The notes: a model not told the origin generated them from the letters alone. Shown: positions 1 through 8,568, counted from the stretch's first letter. The stretch is DNA of 64,000 nucleotides from Afifellaceae bacterium (GCA_028281235.1 JANQKG010000045.1:1-64000); one strand, 5' to 3'. Made by a program: numbers and translations.

Positions 1-25
1 GCCCATGCCGACGCGCCGCGATTAG
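1..25 (+). CDS. Possible 3' end of an upstream gene (partial)
   Basis: One frame reads seven codons (Pro-Met-Pro-Thr-Arg-Arg-Asp) and then stops at TAG 23-25. This TAG is also the first three bases of the repeat that follows, the arrangement seen at the ends of pssA and guaB. In Hyphomicrobiales the gene before pssA is usually psd (phosphatidylserine decarboxylase), so this may be its tail. Seven codons are too few to identify it. Confidence 0.25.
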
Positions 26-165
26 AGCATGATCCCGAAAAGTGGACACCGGTTTCCCGCCTTCGCGAAGCCCGCTTCGGCGGGCGAAGCAAGGTCGGAT
101 AAGATCATGCTCCAGCAAAAACATAGAGCCGCCATTCTGATTCAATCAGAATGGCGAAGGCTCTA
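23..165. repeat. TAGAGC-type palindromic intergenic repeat, copy A
   Basis: The element starts TAGAGCATGATCCCGAAAAG, contains the GCGAAGCC/GGCGGGCGAAGC hairpin and the phrase GATAAGATCATGCTC, and ends in a second hairpin (about 124-165) whose arms are AGAGCC..CCATTCTGATT and AATCAGAATGG..GGCTCT. The outer ends TAGAGC and GCTCTA are inverted. Near-identical modules recur at 1001-1218 and 13210-13548, with a partial inverted copy at 52451-52500. It is non-coding. Confidence 0.85.
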
Positions 166-175
166 GGATCAGGCG

Positions 176-1003
176 ATGGTTGGCCTCTTTCCGCCTGTTG
201 ACCCCGACGCCAAGCGTGGCAGGCCCCGCCGGCGCCTGGTTCCGTTCACGGCGGTGCTGCCCAATCTCGTCACGCTGCTGGCGCTCTGCGCCGGGCTGAC
301 CTCCATCCGCATGAGCGTTGAGCAGCGTTTCGATCTGGCCATTGCAGCGATCATCCTGGCCATCATCCTCGATGGGCTGGACGGGCACGTGGCGCGCTAT
401 TTCCGCGCCACGTCGAAATTCGGCGAGCAGCTCGATTCCTTGGCGGATTTCGTGAATTTCGGCGTTGCGCCGGGCATCTTCGTGTTCATCTGGCGGCTGG
501 ACGATCTGTCGTCTTTCGGCTGGATCTGCGCTCTGGTCTTGGCGATCTGCACGGGCCTGAGACTGGCCCGCTTCAACGCCGCGCTGGTTGCGGAAGAGCC
601 GGAGCCGGATTGGGCCCGCGATTTCTTCGTCGGCGCGCCGGCGCCAGCCGGCGCCGGGCTCGCGCTTGCCCCCTTCTATCTGGAGCAGCTCCTTGCCCCC
701 GACATCCGCTTTGCCGCAATCGTCGTTGCGGTCTACGTGGTCCTGGTCGGGCTTTTGATGGTGAGCCGCATTCCGACCGGCTCGCTGAAGCGTGTCGGCC
801 GGCGCATTCCCGGCGACAGCGTGCTTCCGGTGCTGGTCGTCGGCGTGCTCCTCGTCGCCCTGCTGGTCAGCTACCCGTTTACCTTCCTGTCGATCGGCGC
901 CATCCTCTATCTGGCGCATATTCCAATGGCATGGCGCGCGCGCAACCGCGCCAAGGCCGACGCGGACGCGCGTAGCGCGGCCGCCGCCGCTCCGCCGCAA
1001 TAG
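176..1003 (+). CDS. pssA: CDP-diacylglycerol--serine O-phosphatidyltransferase
   Basis: This inner-membrane enzyme condenses CDP-diacylglycerol with L-serine to form phosphatidylserine, which Psd then decarboxylates to phosphatidylethanolamine. The CDP-alcohol phosphatidyltransferase signature is complete: D66, D69-G70, A73-R74, G83, D87 and D91. The acidic residues bind the catalytic metal pair. The rest is mostly hydrophobic, with several membrane helices, a basic N-terminus and an Ala-rich tail. At 275 residues the length fits the alphaproteobacterial PssA type. The ATG at 176 lies ten bases after repeat copy A, and the TAG stop is the first codon of copy B. A long antisense reading frame over the gene is a codon-composition shadow. 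Confidence 0.93.
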   Translation: MVGLFPPVDPDAKRGRPRRRLVPFTAVLPNLVTLLALCAGLTSIRMSVEQRFDLAIAAIILAIILDGLDGHVARYFRATSKFGEQLDSLADFVNFGVAPGIFVFIWRLDDLSSFGWICALVLAICTGLRLARFNAALVAEEPEPDWARDFFVGAPAPAGAGLALAPFYLEQLLAPDIRFAAIVVAVYVVLVGLLMVSRIPTGSLKRVGRRIPGDSVLPVLVVGVLLVALLVSYPFTFLSIGAILYLAHIPMAWRARNRAKADADARSAAAAAPPQ

Positions 1004-1218
1004 AGCATGATCCCGAAAAGTGGGAACCGGTTTTCGGACAAGATCATGCTCCGGCAAGACTCATGATCCCGAAAAGCTTCCCCTGGACATTGATCCGGGG
1101 TGGGAACCGGTTTCCCGCCTTCGCGAAGCGCGCTTCGGCGGGCGAAGCAAGGTCGGACACGATCATGCTCATTCAAAGACAGCGAGCCTCCATTCTGATT
1201 CAGAATGGATAAGGCTCT
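1001..1218. repeat. TAGAGC-type palindromic intergenic repeat, copy B (composite)
   Basis: The copy starts on the pssA stop codon. It contains two successive ATGATCCCGAAAAG modules, the GGTTTCCCGCCTTCGCGAAG hairpin and the terminal hairpin with CATTCTGATT and AATGGATAAGGCTCT. It appears to be two overlapping units, the second inserted in or fused to the first. An apparent open frame through it joins the next gene, but the repeat recurs elsewhere out of frame, so I read it as non-coding. Confidence 0.85.
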
Positions 1219-1313
1219 CGCCGGCGCACCCCGGTCGCGATTTTTACGCCGGTAGGCCAATCGGTCGCCTTTTCCGCAGCGGCGCATGTGTTAGTCATCG
1301 AAGAGAGGGCGAC

Positions 1314-2291
1314 ATGGCGCCTGCGGAGCTCGGGATGGTCCAACCACGAATGCAAATCCTCCTCGCTGTGCTTGCGGCGCTGACGCTCTTCGGCATCCCC
1401 GCACACGCGCAGGATGACAGGCTGCGCTACATCATGGTGACGCACGGCGCGACGGCCAGCGCCTTTTGGGCGAGCGTCAAGGGCGGCGCCGAACAGGCGG
1501 CGGAGGAGGCGGGCGTTGAACTGGTCTACCGCGCGCCGGAGACGTTCGATCTTGACGCCATGGCCGGTCTCCTCACCAAGGCCATCGGCGAGGAGCCGGA
1601 CGGGCTGATCGTCTCCATCCCCAACGCTGATGCTCTGGCTGAGCCCATGCAGGCGGCTGCAGAGGCCGGTATTCCGCTGGTTTCCATCAATTCCGGCTTC
1701 GATGTCGGCCGCTCGCTCGGCGCATTGCTGCATGTCGGCCAGGGCGAATACGAAGCGGGGCGCGTGGCCGGGGAGGCGATGCGGCGCTTCGCCGGCACAA
1801 GCGCGCTATGCCTCAATCACGAGCTCGGCAACGTCGCGCTCGATCTCAGGTGCAAGGGGTTCATCGACGGCTTTGCCGGGTCGGTGGAGGTCATGCCGGT
1901 GCCCGCCGACCCTGAGGAAGCCGGCGCCGCCATCACCGAGCGCCTCGCCGACGACGAGCCAGTGGACGTGATCCTTGCACTCAGCGCGACGTTTTCCGGA
2001 GAGCCGGCCGTTGACGCTGTTCAGGCGCTGGAAGGCCGCGTCGTTCATGTCGGCACGTTCGATGTGACAGACGCCATTCTGGCCGACGTCGCGGAGGGTG
2101 CGGCCAAGTTCGCCATCGACCAGCAGCCCTTCCTGCAGGGTTATTTGCCGGTTCAGTTTCTGACGATGCTGCACCGCCACGGGTCGATCCCCGTCTCCAA
2201 TGTCAGCACCGGCCCACGCCTCGTCACACAGGACGACGCGAAAGAGCGCCTCGATAGAGCAGGCGGTGAGGGGGCAGAGGCCGGGCAATAA
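1314..2291 (+). CDS. Periplasmic sugar-binding protein, ribose/LacI-type (Peripla_BP_4)
   Basis: This is an exported solute-binding protein of the ribose/galactose class. A signal peptide (hydrophobic run LLAVLAALTLFG, cleavage near AHAQ-DD) precedes the fold, which starts YIMVTHGATASAFW and continues through an EEPDGLIVSIPNAD segment and the hinge-type LVSINSG region, typical of Peripla_BP_4. The start at 1314 is chosen because GAGAGGG lies 7-13 bases upstream; ATGs at 1335 and 1350 are alternatives. The mature protein is about 300 residues. No permease or ATPase gene adjoins it, so it may serve a distant transporter or a chemoreceptor. The ligand cannot be predicted from sequence. Confidence 0.82.
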   Translation: MAPAELGMVQPRMQILLAVLAALTLFGIPAHAQDDRLRYIMVTHGATASAFWASVKGGAEQAAEEAGVELVYRAPETFDLDAMAGLLTKAIGEEPDGLIVSIPNADALAEPMQAAAEAGIPLVSINSGFDVGRSLGALLHVGQGEYEAGRVAGEAMRRFAGTSALCLNHELGNVALDLRCKGFIDGFAGSVEVMPVPADPEEAGAAITERLADDEPVDVILALSATFSGEPAVDAVQALEGRVVHVGTFDVTDAILADVAEGAAKFAIDQQPFLQGYLPVQFLTMLHRHGSIPVSNVSTGPRLVTQDDAKERLDRAGGEGAEAGQ

Positions 2292-2350
2292 GACCGCCGG
2301 CCACGGGCTGACCGAAAAAGCGCGCGCGCGGCATTGAATGTGACAATGCA

Positions 2351-2863
2351 ATGACAAAGAGTGCGCTCGTGCCGCAAGAAATCGAACGCAAGTTTCTCGT
2401 CGCGAGTGACGGCTGGCGCCAAAGGGCAGATCACGGGACGCGGTTTCGGCAAGCCTATATCGCCGAGACCGACCGTGCTGTCGTGCGTGTGCGCATTGAA
2501 GACGATTCCCGCGGCGTCTTGACAATAAAGAGTGCAGAGCCAGGGCTTTCGCGCCAGGAATTCGAGCTTCCACTGAAGCTTGAAGACGCCGAGCTGCTCA
2601 TTGAGCTGCGGCAGGGCAGCCTTCTGCACAAGACCCGCTTCCGTGCGCCCCACGAGGGCCACACCTGGGAAGTGGACATCTATGCCGGCGACAATGACGG
2701 CTTGGTGATCGCCGAGATCGAGCTGTCCAGCGAGGACGAGGAGGTGGCGATTCCGCCCTGGGTCGGGCGGGAGGTGACAGGCACGGCGTCATACTATGCT
2801 GCGCGGCTGGCACGGCATCCCTATGCTTCGTGGTCTGAGGCCGAGCGCGGAGGGTGCGGTTAG
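2351..2863 (+). CDS. CYTH-domain protein (triphosphate tunnel metalloenzyme)
   Basis: This is a short CYTH protein of 170 residues. The diagnostic ExExK motif is E10-I-E12-R-K14, followed by alternating basic and acidic strands (RVRIED, TIKS, QEFELPL, EVDIYAG, AEIELSSEDEE) that form the eight-stranded tunnel binding triphosphate and divalent metal in this family. Known members hydrolyse inorganic triphosphate or thiamine triphosphate, or make cAMP; the exact substrate here is unknown. The CHAD gene starts on the base after this stop, so the two are probably translationally coupled, and in many bacteria the two domains are fused. The ATG at 2351 is preferred because the ATG at 2346 is out of frame. 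Confidence 0.88.
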   Translation: MTKSALVPQEIERKFLVASDGWRQRADHGTRFRQAYIAETDRAVVRVRIEDDSRGVLTIKSAEPGLSRQEFELPLKLEDAELLIELRQGSLLHKTRFRAPHEGHTWEVDIYAGDNDGLVIAEIELSSEDEEVAIPPWVGREVTGTASYYAARLARHPYASWSEAERGGCG

Positions 2864-3811
2864 GTGGCGTGGCGCTTTGAACCAGGAGAGCGGCTCGGCG
2901 ATGCCTTCCGCCGTGTGGCGGCGGAGGAGATCGCCAAAGTGCGGGCCGGCCTGACGGACCCGGGTAAAAATCGGGCGCGGGCGATCCATGAGGCACGCCA
3001 GGGCTTTAAGCGGCTGCGCGCGCTTGCCCGTCTGGCCCGGCCGTCGCTTGGCCGGGACTTCGGCAAGCAGAACCGGTTGTGGCGCGACGCCGGGCGGCAA
3101 TTGTCCGGCTCGCGTGACCACACCGTGCTTCTGGAGACCTTCGACAAGCTGGTCGACCAATGTGGCGAGGACCTGCGCAAAAGCGATGTGAAGCGGTTGC
3201 GCGCGCAGCTTCGCGCCAAAGGCGCCGACAACGATCCCTCCAATGCCCAGGCGGTGGTGCATGGCGTCCTCCAGGCGCTTGAGACCGCCGACGCTGAAGT
3301 CGCGCAACTGCCATGGCCGCGCGACGCCAAGGCCCTTGCCAAAGGACTGAAACGCGGCCAGTCGCAGCTTCAGGAGAATTGGCGGGAGGCCCGCAAAAGC
3401 GACCAATCGGAGGCGCTTCACGAATGGCGCAAGCGAGTAAAGGATCAATCCTCGCAGCTTCGCCTGTTTCGCAGCGTAGCGCCGCAGGCTCTGCGCCTGC
3501 GCCACGCCAAGGAGAAGCGCGTCGCGGAGCTGCTTGGCGAAGAGCATGATTATTGGCTCCTGGGCAATGCGCTCAGCAAGGCGACGTCCGCCAAGAAGAA
3601 CCCCGCCTGCGGCATCCTGTTGAGCGCCGCAGCCGAGCGGCGCAAGGTGTTGCGGGACGAAGCCCTCGCGCTCGGCGCGGCGTTCGCCTCACAAAGCCCC
3701 AAAGCCTTCTCTCAAGAGCTCGTCGCCGCCTGGGAAAACGGCTCGGCGGCGGAAAAAACCAAACGCACGAAGCGCCGGTCTCGCGAGGCCTCTACTTCTC
3801 GCGCGTCGTGA
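2864..3811 (+). CDS. CHAD-domain protein
   Basis: This 315-residue, highly charged, helical protein carries the conserved histidines expected of CHAD domains: the AIHEARQGFKRLRAL segment in the N-terminal half and ALHEWRKRVKDQSSQLRLF in the C-terminal half, each a His followed by a basic helix. CHAD domains bind polyphosphate (established for the family). The GTG start directly follows the TAG of the CYTH gene with no spacer, so coupled translation is likely. The C-terminus is a Lys/Arg-rich tail (KTKRTKRRSR) that could also bind an anion. The gene faces the adenylate cyclase, and the two 3' ends overlap by about 20 bases. Confidence 0.87.
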   Translation: MAWRFEPGERLGDAFRRVAAEEIAKVRAGLTDPGKNRARAIHEARQGFKRLRALARLARPSLGRDFGKQNRLWRDAGRQLSGSRDHTVLLETFDKLVDQCGEDLRKSDVKRLRAQLRAKGADNDPSNAQAVVHGVLQALETADAEVAQLPWPRDAKALAKGLKRGQSQLQENWREARKSDQSEALHEWRKRVKDQSSQLRLFRSVAPQALRLRHAKEKRVAELLGEEHDYWLLGNALSKATSAKKNPACGILLSAAAERRKVLRDEALALGAAFASQSPKAFSQELVAAWENGSAAEKTKRTKRRSREASTSRAS

Positions 3812-6002
3812 AGACCCCGTCCCAATCCGCTCCGGGCGGGTCCTTTTTGAGCGCCGCGATGCGCTCGGCATACACATCGTAGAACGCGTGGAGTCGTTTC
3901 GGCGCAATGCCGCGCGCCTCTTCTAGCCCCGCTTCGGCGTCGTCGAAATCGCCTGAGCGGTACGATGCGATCATGTGGGCATGCGCGCTGAAGAGGGCGG
4001 TGAATTTGTCGGAGCGCGCGTAAGGCTCCTCGCCGAGCACCGTGTAGATCGCCACCGGCTCGCCGCGCCCCACAACGCGCACCAGGTCGACCTCCAGGAG
4101 CGCCATGCCGGAGGCGTGCTCCTTGGTATTCTCCGTCATCAAAATCTGCAGGCCAAACTGCTTCGTGAGGCCCTCGACGCGGGAGGCGACGTTCACCGGG
4201 TCCCCAATGGCGGAATAGCTGAAGCGCTGCTCGGAGCCGAGATTGCCGACGCAGCACACGCCGGTGTTCAGCCCGACGCCGATCTTGATCGGCATCTCTT
4301 CGTGGGCGTTCAGCTCATCCAGCTTGTCCAGCATGGCCAGCGCCGCCACGCAGGCGCGGCGCGGATGCTCCGCCGTCGGCAAAGGCGCATTCCAGAACGC
4401 CATGATCGCGTCGCCCATATATTTGTCGATCGTCGCTTCGTTCAGCAGCAGAACGTCCGTCATCGGCGTCAGGAAACGGTTGAGGAGCCCTGTGATCTCC
4501 TGCGGGTCCATCTTCTCCGACAAGGACGTGAAGCCGCGGATGTCGCTGAAGAGCAGGGTGATCTCGCGCGTCTCGCCGCCGAGCGCCAGCGCGTCCGGGT
4601 CCTCCGCCAGCCGCTCCACCAGTGTTGGCGCCAGATAATGCGCAAAGGCGTTCCGCACGAACTGGCGTTCGCGGTCCGTCAACAGGAGGAGCAGCGCGGT
4701 AACGGCGATGTAGACACCGGCCGCAGAGATGCTCGGCAGAATCGGATCGATGACAAGCTGAGCGTTGGCGAATGCGAACCAGGAGACCGCAACCGCCGCA
4801 CCCATGACCACCAGTGCCGCGACTGCACCGATCACCGGTCCGGTGAGGAGAAGAATGGCGATCAGAAGGAGCGAGAACAGCACCGCCGTTACGATCTCAG
4901 CCCCAGGCGCCCAATCGGGCCGCGTCAGAAACGCCTCGCCGAGGATCTGATCGATGATCTCCGCATGCACCTCAACGCCCGGCTGAGACGCTGCGCGCGG
5001 CGTGGCCACCAAGTCGCGCAGGCCCGCCGCACTGGTGCCGATGAGCACAATGCTGCCGTTCAACAGGTCAGAATATTGCGCGGAGGTCGCCGGGTCGAGA
5101 AAGCGGGCGGCGGAGATTCGCGGCACGCTGGGGATACCGGAGAAGTAGACGCGAAAATCACCTACCGGGCCGGTCGGAACTTCAAACGCTCCCACCTTCA
5201 GGGCCGTCATGGCGGGGCGGCCGGTGTCGACCTCGCCGCTTGCGCCGGTTGCCTTGATGATGACAGCGCCTGCGCCCTGTGCGACGCGCAAAGCTTCAAC
5301 TGAAAGCGCCGGATAGAGCTGGCCGCCGCCTCTGGCGACTAGCGGCACGCTGCGCACGATCCCGTCCGGGCTCGGCGGGAAACTGTAGAAGCCGAGACCG
5401 GCCGCCGCCTCCGTCAGGACCGGCAGGTTGATGACGCCACCGCTGAAGGAGAACAGGAAGGATTGCGGGTCGGCGCCAGCAAAGGCGAAGCCCGTCCGGG
5501 CTGGCGGGAACGCGATCTCGCTCTCATTGGAGAGCACGAAGCCCGCGGTGACGCGACTTTTGGCGAAGGCCGCGGCCAGAAGGTCGTCGTTGTCGGGCAG
5601 GTCGCGCGGCAGCTCTACTTGCGCTCCGGCGCGGATGAGGTCCTCTGCCGCGAGGCGCAGCGATGTGCGGTCCGGCTCGGAGAACACCATGTCGAACGCA
5701 ATCGTCGCGGCGCCGAGTTCCGTCAGCCGGTCGACGATGCGACCGATATCGGAGCGCGGCCACGGCCATTGCCCCAGCTCGCGCAGCGAATCCTCGTCGA
5801 TATCGACAATGACGATGGGCGCGCCCGTCTCCTGACGCGGCTTGAGCTGCTGCTGAAAATCGAAGACCAGCGCGCTCAGCCGGCTGAAGAGCGCCGGGTT
5901 GGTGGTGTGGAGCAGAAGCACCGCAAGCATCGCCAAAACGCCGGCGGCGCCGACCTGGAGCGCGCGGCGCCAGTCTCGCCGACGTTTCGCTGAGGACGTC
6001 AT
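3792..6002 (-). CDS. CHASE2-domain class III adenylate cyclase
   Basis: This membrane-bound cyclase of 736 residues has one N-terminal membrane helix (about 14-32), an extracytoplasmic CHASE2 sensor (about 35-345), three more membrane helices (about 355-440) and a C-terminal class III catalytic domain. The catalytic residues look intact: metal aspartates in LFSDIRGF and KYMGDAIMAFW, the Lys of DKYMGD and Asp of AIGDPVN expected for ATP selection, and the NVASR segment for transition-state contacts. It should make cAMP in response to an unknown periplasmic signal. An open frame continues upstream to 6332, but that stretch lacks family similarity and covers the MFS start region, so ATG 6002 is used. 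Confidence 0.9.
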   Translation of the reverse strand: MTSSAKRRRDWRRALQVGAAGVLAMLAVLLLHTTNPALFSRLSALVFDFQQQLKPRQETGAPIVIVDIDEDSLRELGQWPWPRSDIGRIVDRLTELGAATIAFDMVFSEPDRTSLRLAAEDLIRAGAQVELPRDLPDNDDLLAAAFAKSRVTAGFVLSNESEIAFPPARTGFAFAGADPQSFLFSFSGGVINLPVLTEAAAGLGFYSFPPSPDGIVRSVPLVARGGGQLYPALSVEALRVAQGAGAVIIKATGASGEVDTGRPAMTALKVGAFEVPTGPVGDFRVYFSGIPSVPRISAARFLDPATSAQYSDLLNGSIVLIGTSAAGLRDLVATPRAASQPGVEVHAEIIDQILGEAFLTRPDWAPGAEIVTAVLFSLLLIAILLLTGPVIGAVAALVVMGAAVAVSWFAFANAQLVIDPILPSISAAGVYIAVTALLLLLTDRERQFVRNAFAHYLAPTLVERLAEDPDALALGGETREITLLFSDIRGFTSLSEKMDPQEITGLLNRFLTPMTDVLLLNEATIDKYMGDAIMAFWNAPLPTAEHPRRACVAALAMLDKLDELNAHEEMPIKIGVGLNTGVCCVGNLGSEQRFSYSAIGDPVNVASRVEGLTKQFGLQILMTENTKEHASGMALLEVDLVRVVGRGEPVAIYTVLGEEPYARSDKFTALFSAHAHMIASYRSGDFDDAEAGLEEARGIAPKRLHAFYDVYAERIAALKKDPPGADWDGVFTTREK

Positions 6003-6189
6003 GCCGACAACGGACCGGAGATTCTGCAATGTTTCAAGTGCAGGGCGGCAACGGCCCCCAACGGCCATCCAGGCATTGGGGCGGAACGACGCCCCGCGCC
6101 GCGTCCTCCCATGATAGCCTTGGTGCGCGCCAGGGCCGCAAGTCCGAGGGCTAGCGCCAAATGGAGTTGCGACCAACGAGGAAAGAGCA

Positions 6190-7653
6190 ATGGCCCAGCC
6201 GTTCACCGAGCCATGCAACCGCGGCATCATCGAAGCGGAGCCGTGTCCGCGCGCGCTCGGCCGCGAAGCATCGCCGCGCCAGCGCCGCATGGTGCTCACC
6301 GCCTGCGTGCTCGCCTCGTCGATGGTGTTCATCGACGGCTCGGCGCTGACCGTCGCGCTGCCGCGGCTGAAGGCCGATCTCGGAGCAGACCTCGCCGCGG
6401 TTCAATGGGTGCTGAACGGCTACGTGCTGGCGCTGGCGTCGTTGACCCTGATCGGCGGCGTCATGGCCGACGTCTACGGCAAGGCCCGCATGCTGGCGGC
6501 CGGCTGCGTGCTCTTTGCGCTGGCCTCGGTGGCCTGCGCGCTAGCCCCCTCCGCCTCGTTTCTGATCGCCGCACGCGTCGCGCAAGGCGTTGCCGCGGCG
6601 ATCGTGGCGCCGGCGAGCCTGGCGCTGATCGGCGCCACCTATCCGCGCGACCAGCGCAGCCAGGCGATCGGCCTGTGGGCCGCTGCTTCGGCGCTCACCA
6701 CCGCCGGCGGACCGATCCTCGGCGGCTGGCTGACGGAGAGTTTCGGCTGGCCGGCGATCTTCTGGATCAATCCGCCGCTGGCCTTTGTCGCTTACGGGCT
6801 TCTGCGCTTTTATGCGCCCGCCGACCGCAACGAGCCGCGGCGCTTCGATGTTGTTGGCGCTGCGATCCTGGCGGCAGCACTTACCGCGCTCGCCTGGGCG
6901 CTGAGCCGCATCGGACCGGGCGAAGCGGGCGAGGGCGCACAAGACGCCGCGCCGATTGCGGGCATTCTCGTTGCGGCGCTCCTCAGCGGCGTCGGACTTG
7001 TGGCGTATGCGATATGGCAGCGCCGGAGCGACCATCCCATGACGCCGCCGCGGCTGGTGGAGAACCGGCCGTTCCTCGGCCTGAACGTCGCGACGCTGCT
7101 CATCTATGGCGGGCTTTCCGTGATGTTCTTCCTGCTCCCCTTCGAGTTGGTGGATCGCCGCGCATTGACGGCGACGGAGGCCGGCCTCGTCTTTCTGCCG
7201 TTCACGCTCTGCGTCGGGCTACTGTCGCGGGCCTTCGGCAGCCTGGCCGACAGGTTCGGCGCGCGCATAGCGTTGATCGTCGGACCGCTCGGCGCGGCCA
7301 TCGGCTATGCCTGGATGGCGCTGGCGCGCGACGGTTCGCTGACGATCGGCATCATCGGGCCCATGACGCTGCTCGGGCTGTCATTTGCCGTTTTGGTCGC
7401 GCCGCTGACATCGTCGGTCATGTCGAGCGTGGAGGACGCTGATGAAGGGCTTGCCTCCGGCATCAACAACGCCGCAAGCCGCATTGCGCAGCTTGCTGGC
7501 GTAGCGCTTGCCGCCGGTGTTGCATCTTTCGCGTCGGGCTACGAGGTGGGCCTGGCCATCGCCGCCGCCGCATCCATCGCAGGCGCGTTCGCGATCGCCA
7601 CGATCCTGCCGCCTGCTGCCGCCGCTGTCGGAGTCGGCGGCGTTCCGAGGTAG
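6190..7653 (+). CDS. MFS drug/solute exporter, DHA2 (EmrB/QacA) family
   Basis: This is a 487-residue integral membrane protein with about 14 hydrophobic segments. After a 35-residue cytoplasmic lead it shows the DHA2 hallmarks: the first helix with VFIDGSALTVALP, helix 2 with AVQWVLNGYVLALAS, the loop motif GGVMADVYGKARM, and ALTTAGGPILGGWL in helix 5. Members use the proton gradient to expel drugs or metabolites. A GAGGAAAG Shine-Dalgarno lies six bases before the ATG. The gene is divergent from the adenylate cyclase, and no regulator or membrane-fusion partner adjoins it. The substrate is not predictable. Confidence 0.88.
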   Translation: MAQPFTEPCNRGIIEAEPCPRALGREASPRQRRMVLTACVLASSMVFIDGSALTVALPRLKADLGADLAAVQWVLNGYVLALASLTLIGGVMADVYGKARMLAAGCVLFALASVACALAPSASFLIAARVAQGVAAAIVAPASLALIGATYPRDQRSQAIGLWAAASALTTAGGPILGGWLTESFGWPAIFWINPPLAFVAYGLLRFYAPADRNEPRRFDVVGAAILAAALTALAWALSRIGPGEAGEGAQDAAPIAGILVAALLSGVGLVAYAIWQRRSDHPMTPPRLVENRPFLGLNVATLLIYGGLSVMFFLLPFELVDRRALTATEAGLVFLPFTLCVGLLSRAFGSLADRFGARIALIVGPLGAAIGYAWMALARDGSLTIGIIGPMTLLGLSFAVLVAPLTSSVMSSVEDADEGLASGINNAASRIAQLAGVALAAGVASFASGYEVGLAIAAAASIAGAFAIATILPPAAAAVGVGGVPR

Positions 7654-7725
7654 GATAATGGGCGCAGCCAATTAGGCTTCAATCCGTTTGCCTGAAATCA
7701 AGACAACCAAGGCGTCTGTGACCCC

Positions 7726-8568
7726 ATGCTTCCTCAACTGAGCAATTCCACGCTGCTTGTACACATAGCCTTCCACTACGTGTCCGACCGGCGGCGCTTC
7801 CTGGAGCAGGTGCTCTTGGCCGTCTACGACTACCCCCTTCGTTCTATCCAAGTGGTGATCGACAGTAACACCGAGGACGCCCGTTCACATGATCTGCCGC
7901 GCGCGCCCGATCATGTCCAACTCAGGATCGACGTTCACCCCGGACTCGATCACCCCTTCTTGCTGACGTGGCAGCACCGCAAACATATGGCGGAGCAGAG
8001 GGGCAACTATGACTATTTCATGTATGTGGAGGACGACATTGTCGTGCCTCGGAAAGCGATCGAACGCTGGCACAGAGAAGCGGAGGGTTTGTACCGCCAC
8101 GGCTTTCTTTTTGGCTTCCTTCGCACCGAACGAACTGCCAGCGCAATATTGGTTAGTTCCGATCAGCTCAAACCGGCGCGCAGCCACCACATCCGATTTC
8201 TGAACGGCAAACCGTTCTTCGCGCCGCGGAATCCCTACCACGGCTTCTGGATATATCACCAAAGGCAGATGGATGACTTCGCGGCGTCGCCATGCTGGCG
8301 CGACGGCAACCGCCCCGGCTGGGGGGTACGTGAGCGAGCCGCAGCTGGGATGATCTGGCGCAAGCCGAAGAGGCACCGCACTCTTGTGCCACTGGAACCC
8401 GACCTGACAGTTCCGCAGGACGTGCTGGTCGCACACTTGCCGAACAATTATGCCCTCAACCCAGATTCAGACTTTGGCAAAATCCCGATCGACGAACTCA
8501 CCACCATGTCTCTATTGGATAAGTTGATCCTTCGTGGTCGTCTCCTCTGGACGCGCAGTCCGTCATAG
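7726..8568 (+). CDS. Glycosyltransferase-like protein of GT-A type, unassigned
   Basis: The 280-residue soluble protein has features of a nucleotide-sugar glycosyltransferase fold: an N-terminal LLVHIAFHYVSDRRRFLEQV strand-helix, and a YVEDDIVVP segment (about residues 104-112) that resembles the acidic metal-binding DXD region. A GFLRTE stretch and a W/Y-rich stretch around FWIYHQRQMDDF follow. No signal peptide or membrane helix is seen. Codon use and GC are less extreme than in the flanking core genes, and no polysaccharide genes are nearby. The start is the ATG at 7726, after a weak ribosome site. Function is inferred only from the acidic motif and fold pattern. Confidence 0.55.
   Translation: MLPQLSNSTLLVHIAFHYVSDRRRFLEQVLLAVYDYPLRSIQVVIDSNTEDARSHDLPRAPDHVQLRIDVHPGLDHPFLLTWQHRKHMAEQRGNYDYFMYVEDDIVVPRKAIERWHREAEGLYRHGFLFGFLRTERTASAILVSSDQLKPARSHHIRFLNGKPFFAPRNPYHGFWIYHQRQMDDFAASPCWRDGNRPGWGVRERAAAGMIWRKPKRHRTLVPLEPDLTVPQDVLVAHLPNNYALNPDSDFGKIPIDELTTMSLLDKLILRGRLLWTRSPS

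Noticed and set aside
146-1057. Long antisense frame over pssA (303 residues)
   Set aside because: High-GC codon bias creates long antisense frames. Its translation is low-complexity Arg/Gln-rich with no family pattern, while the plus-strand frame is a clear PssA.
3975-5303. 442-residue plus-strand frame opposite the adenylate cyclase
   Set aside because: The translation is Arg/His/Gln-rich with no domain, and the opposite strand encodes a complete cyclase.
6003-6332. N-terminal extension of the adenylate cyclase
   Set aside because: The extra 110 residues are low complexity, overlap the MFS start region and lack similarity to CHASE2 cyclases; the ATG at 6002 fits the family.
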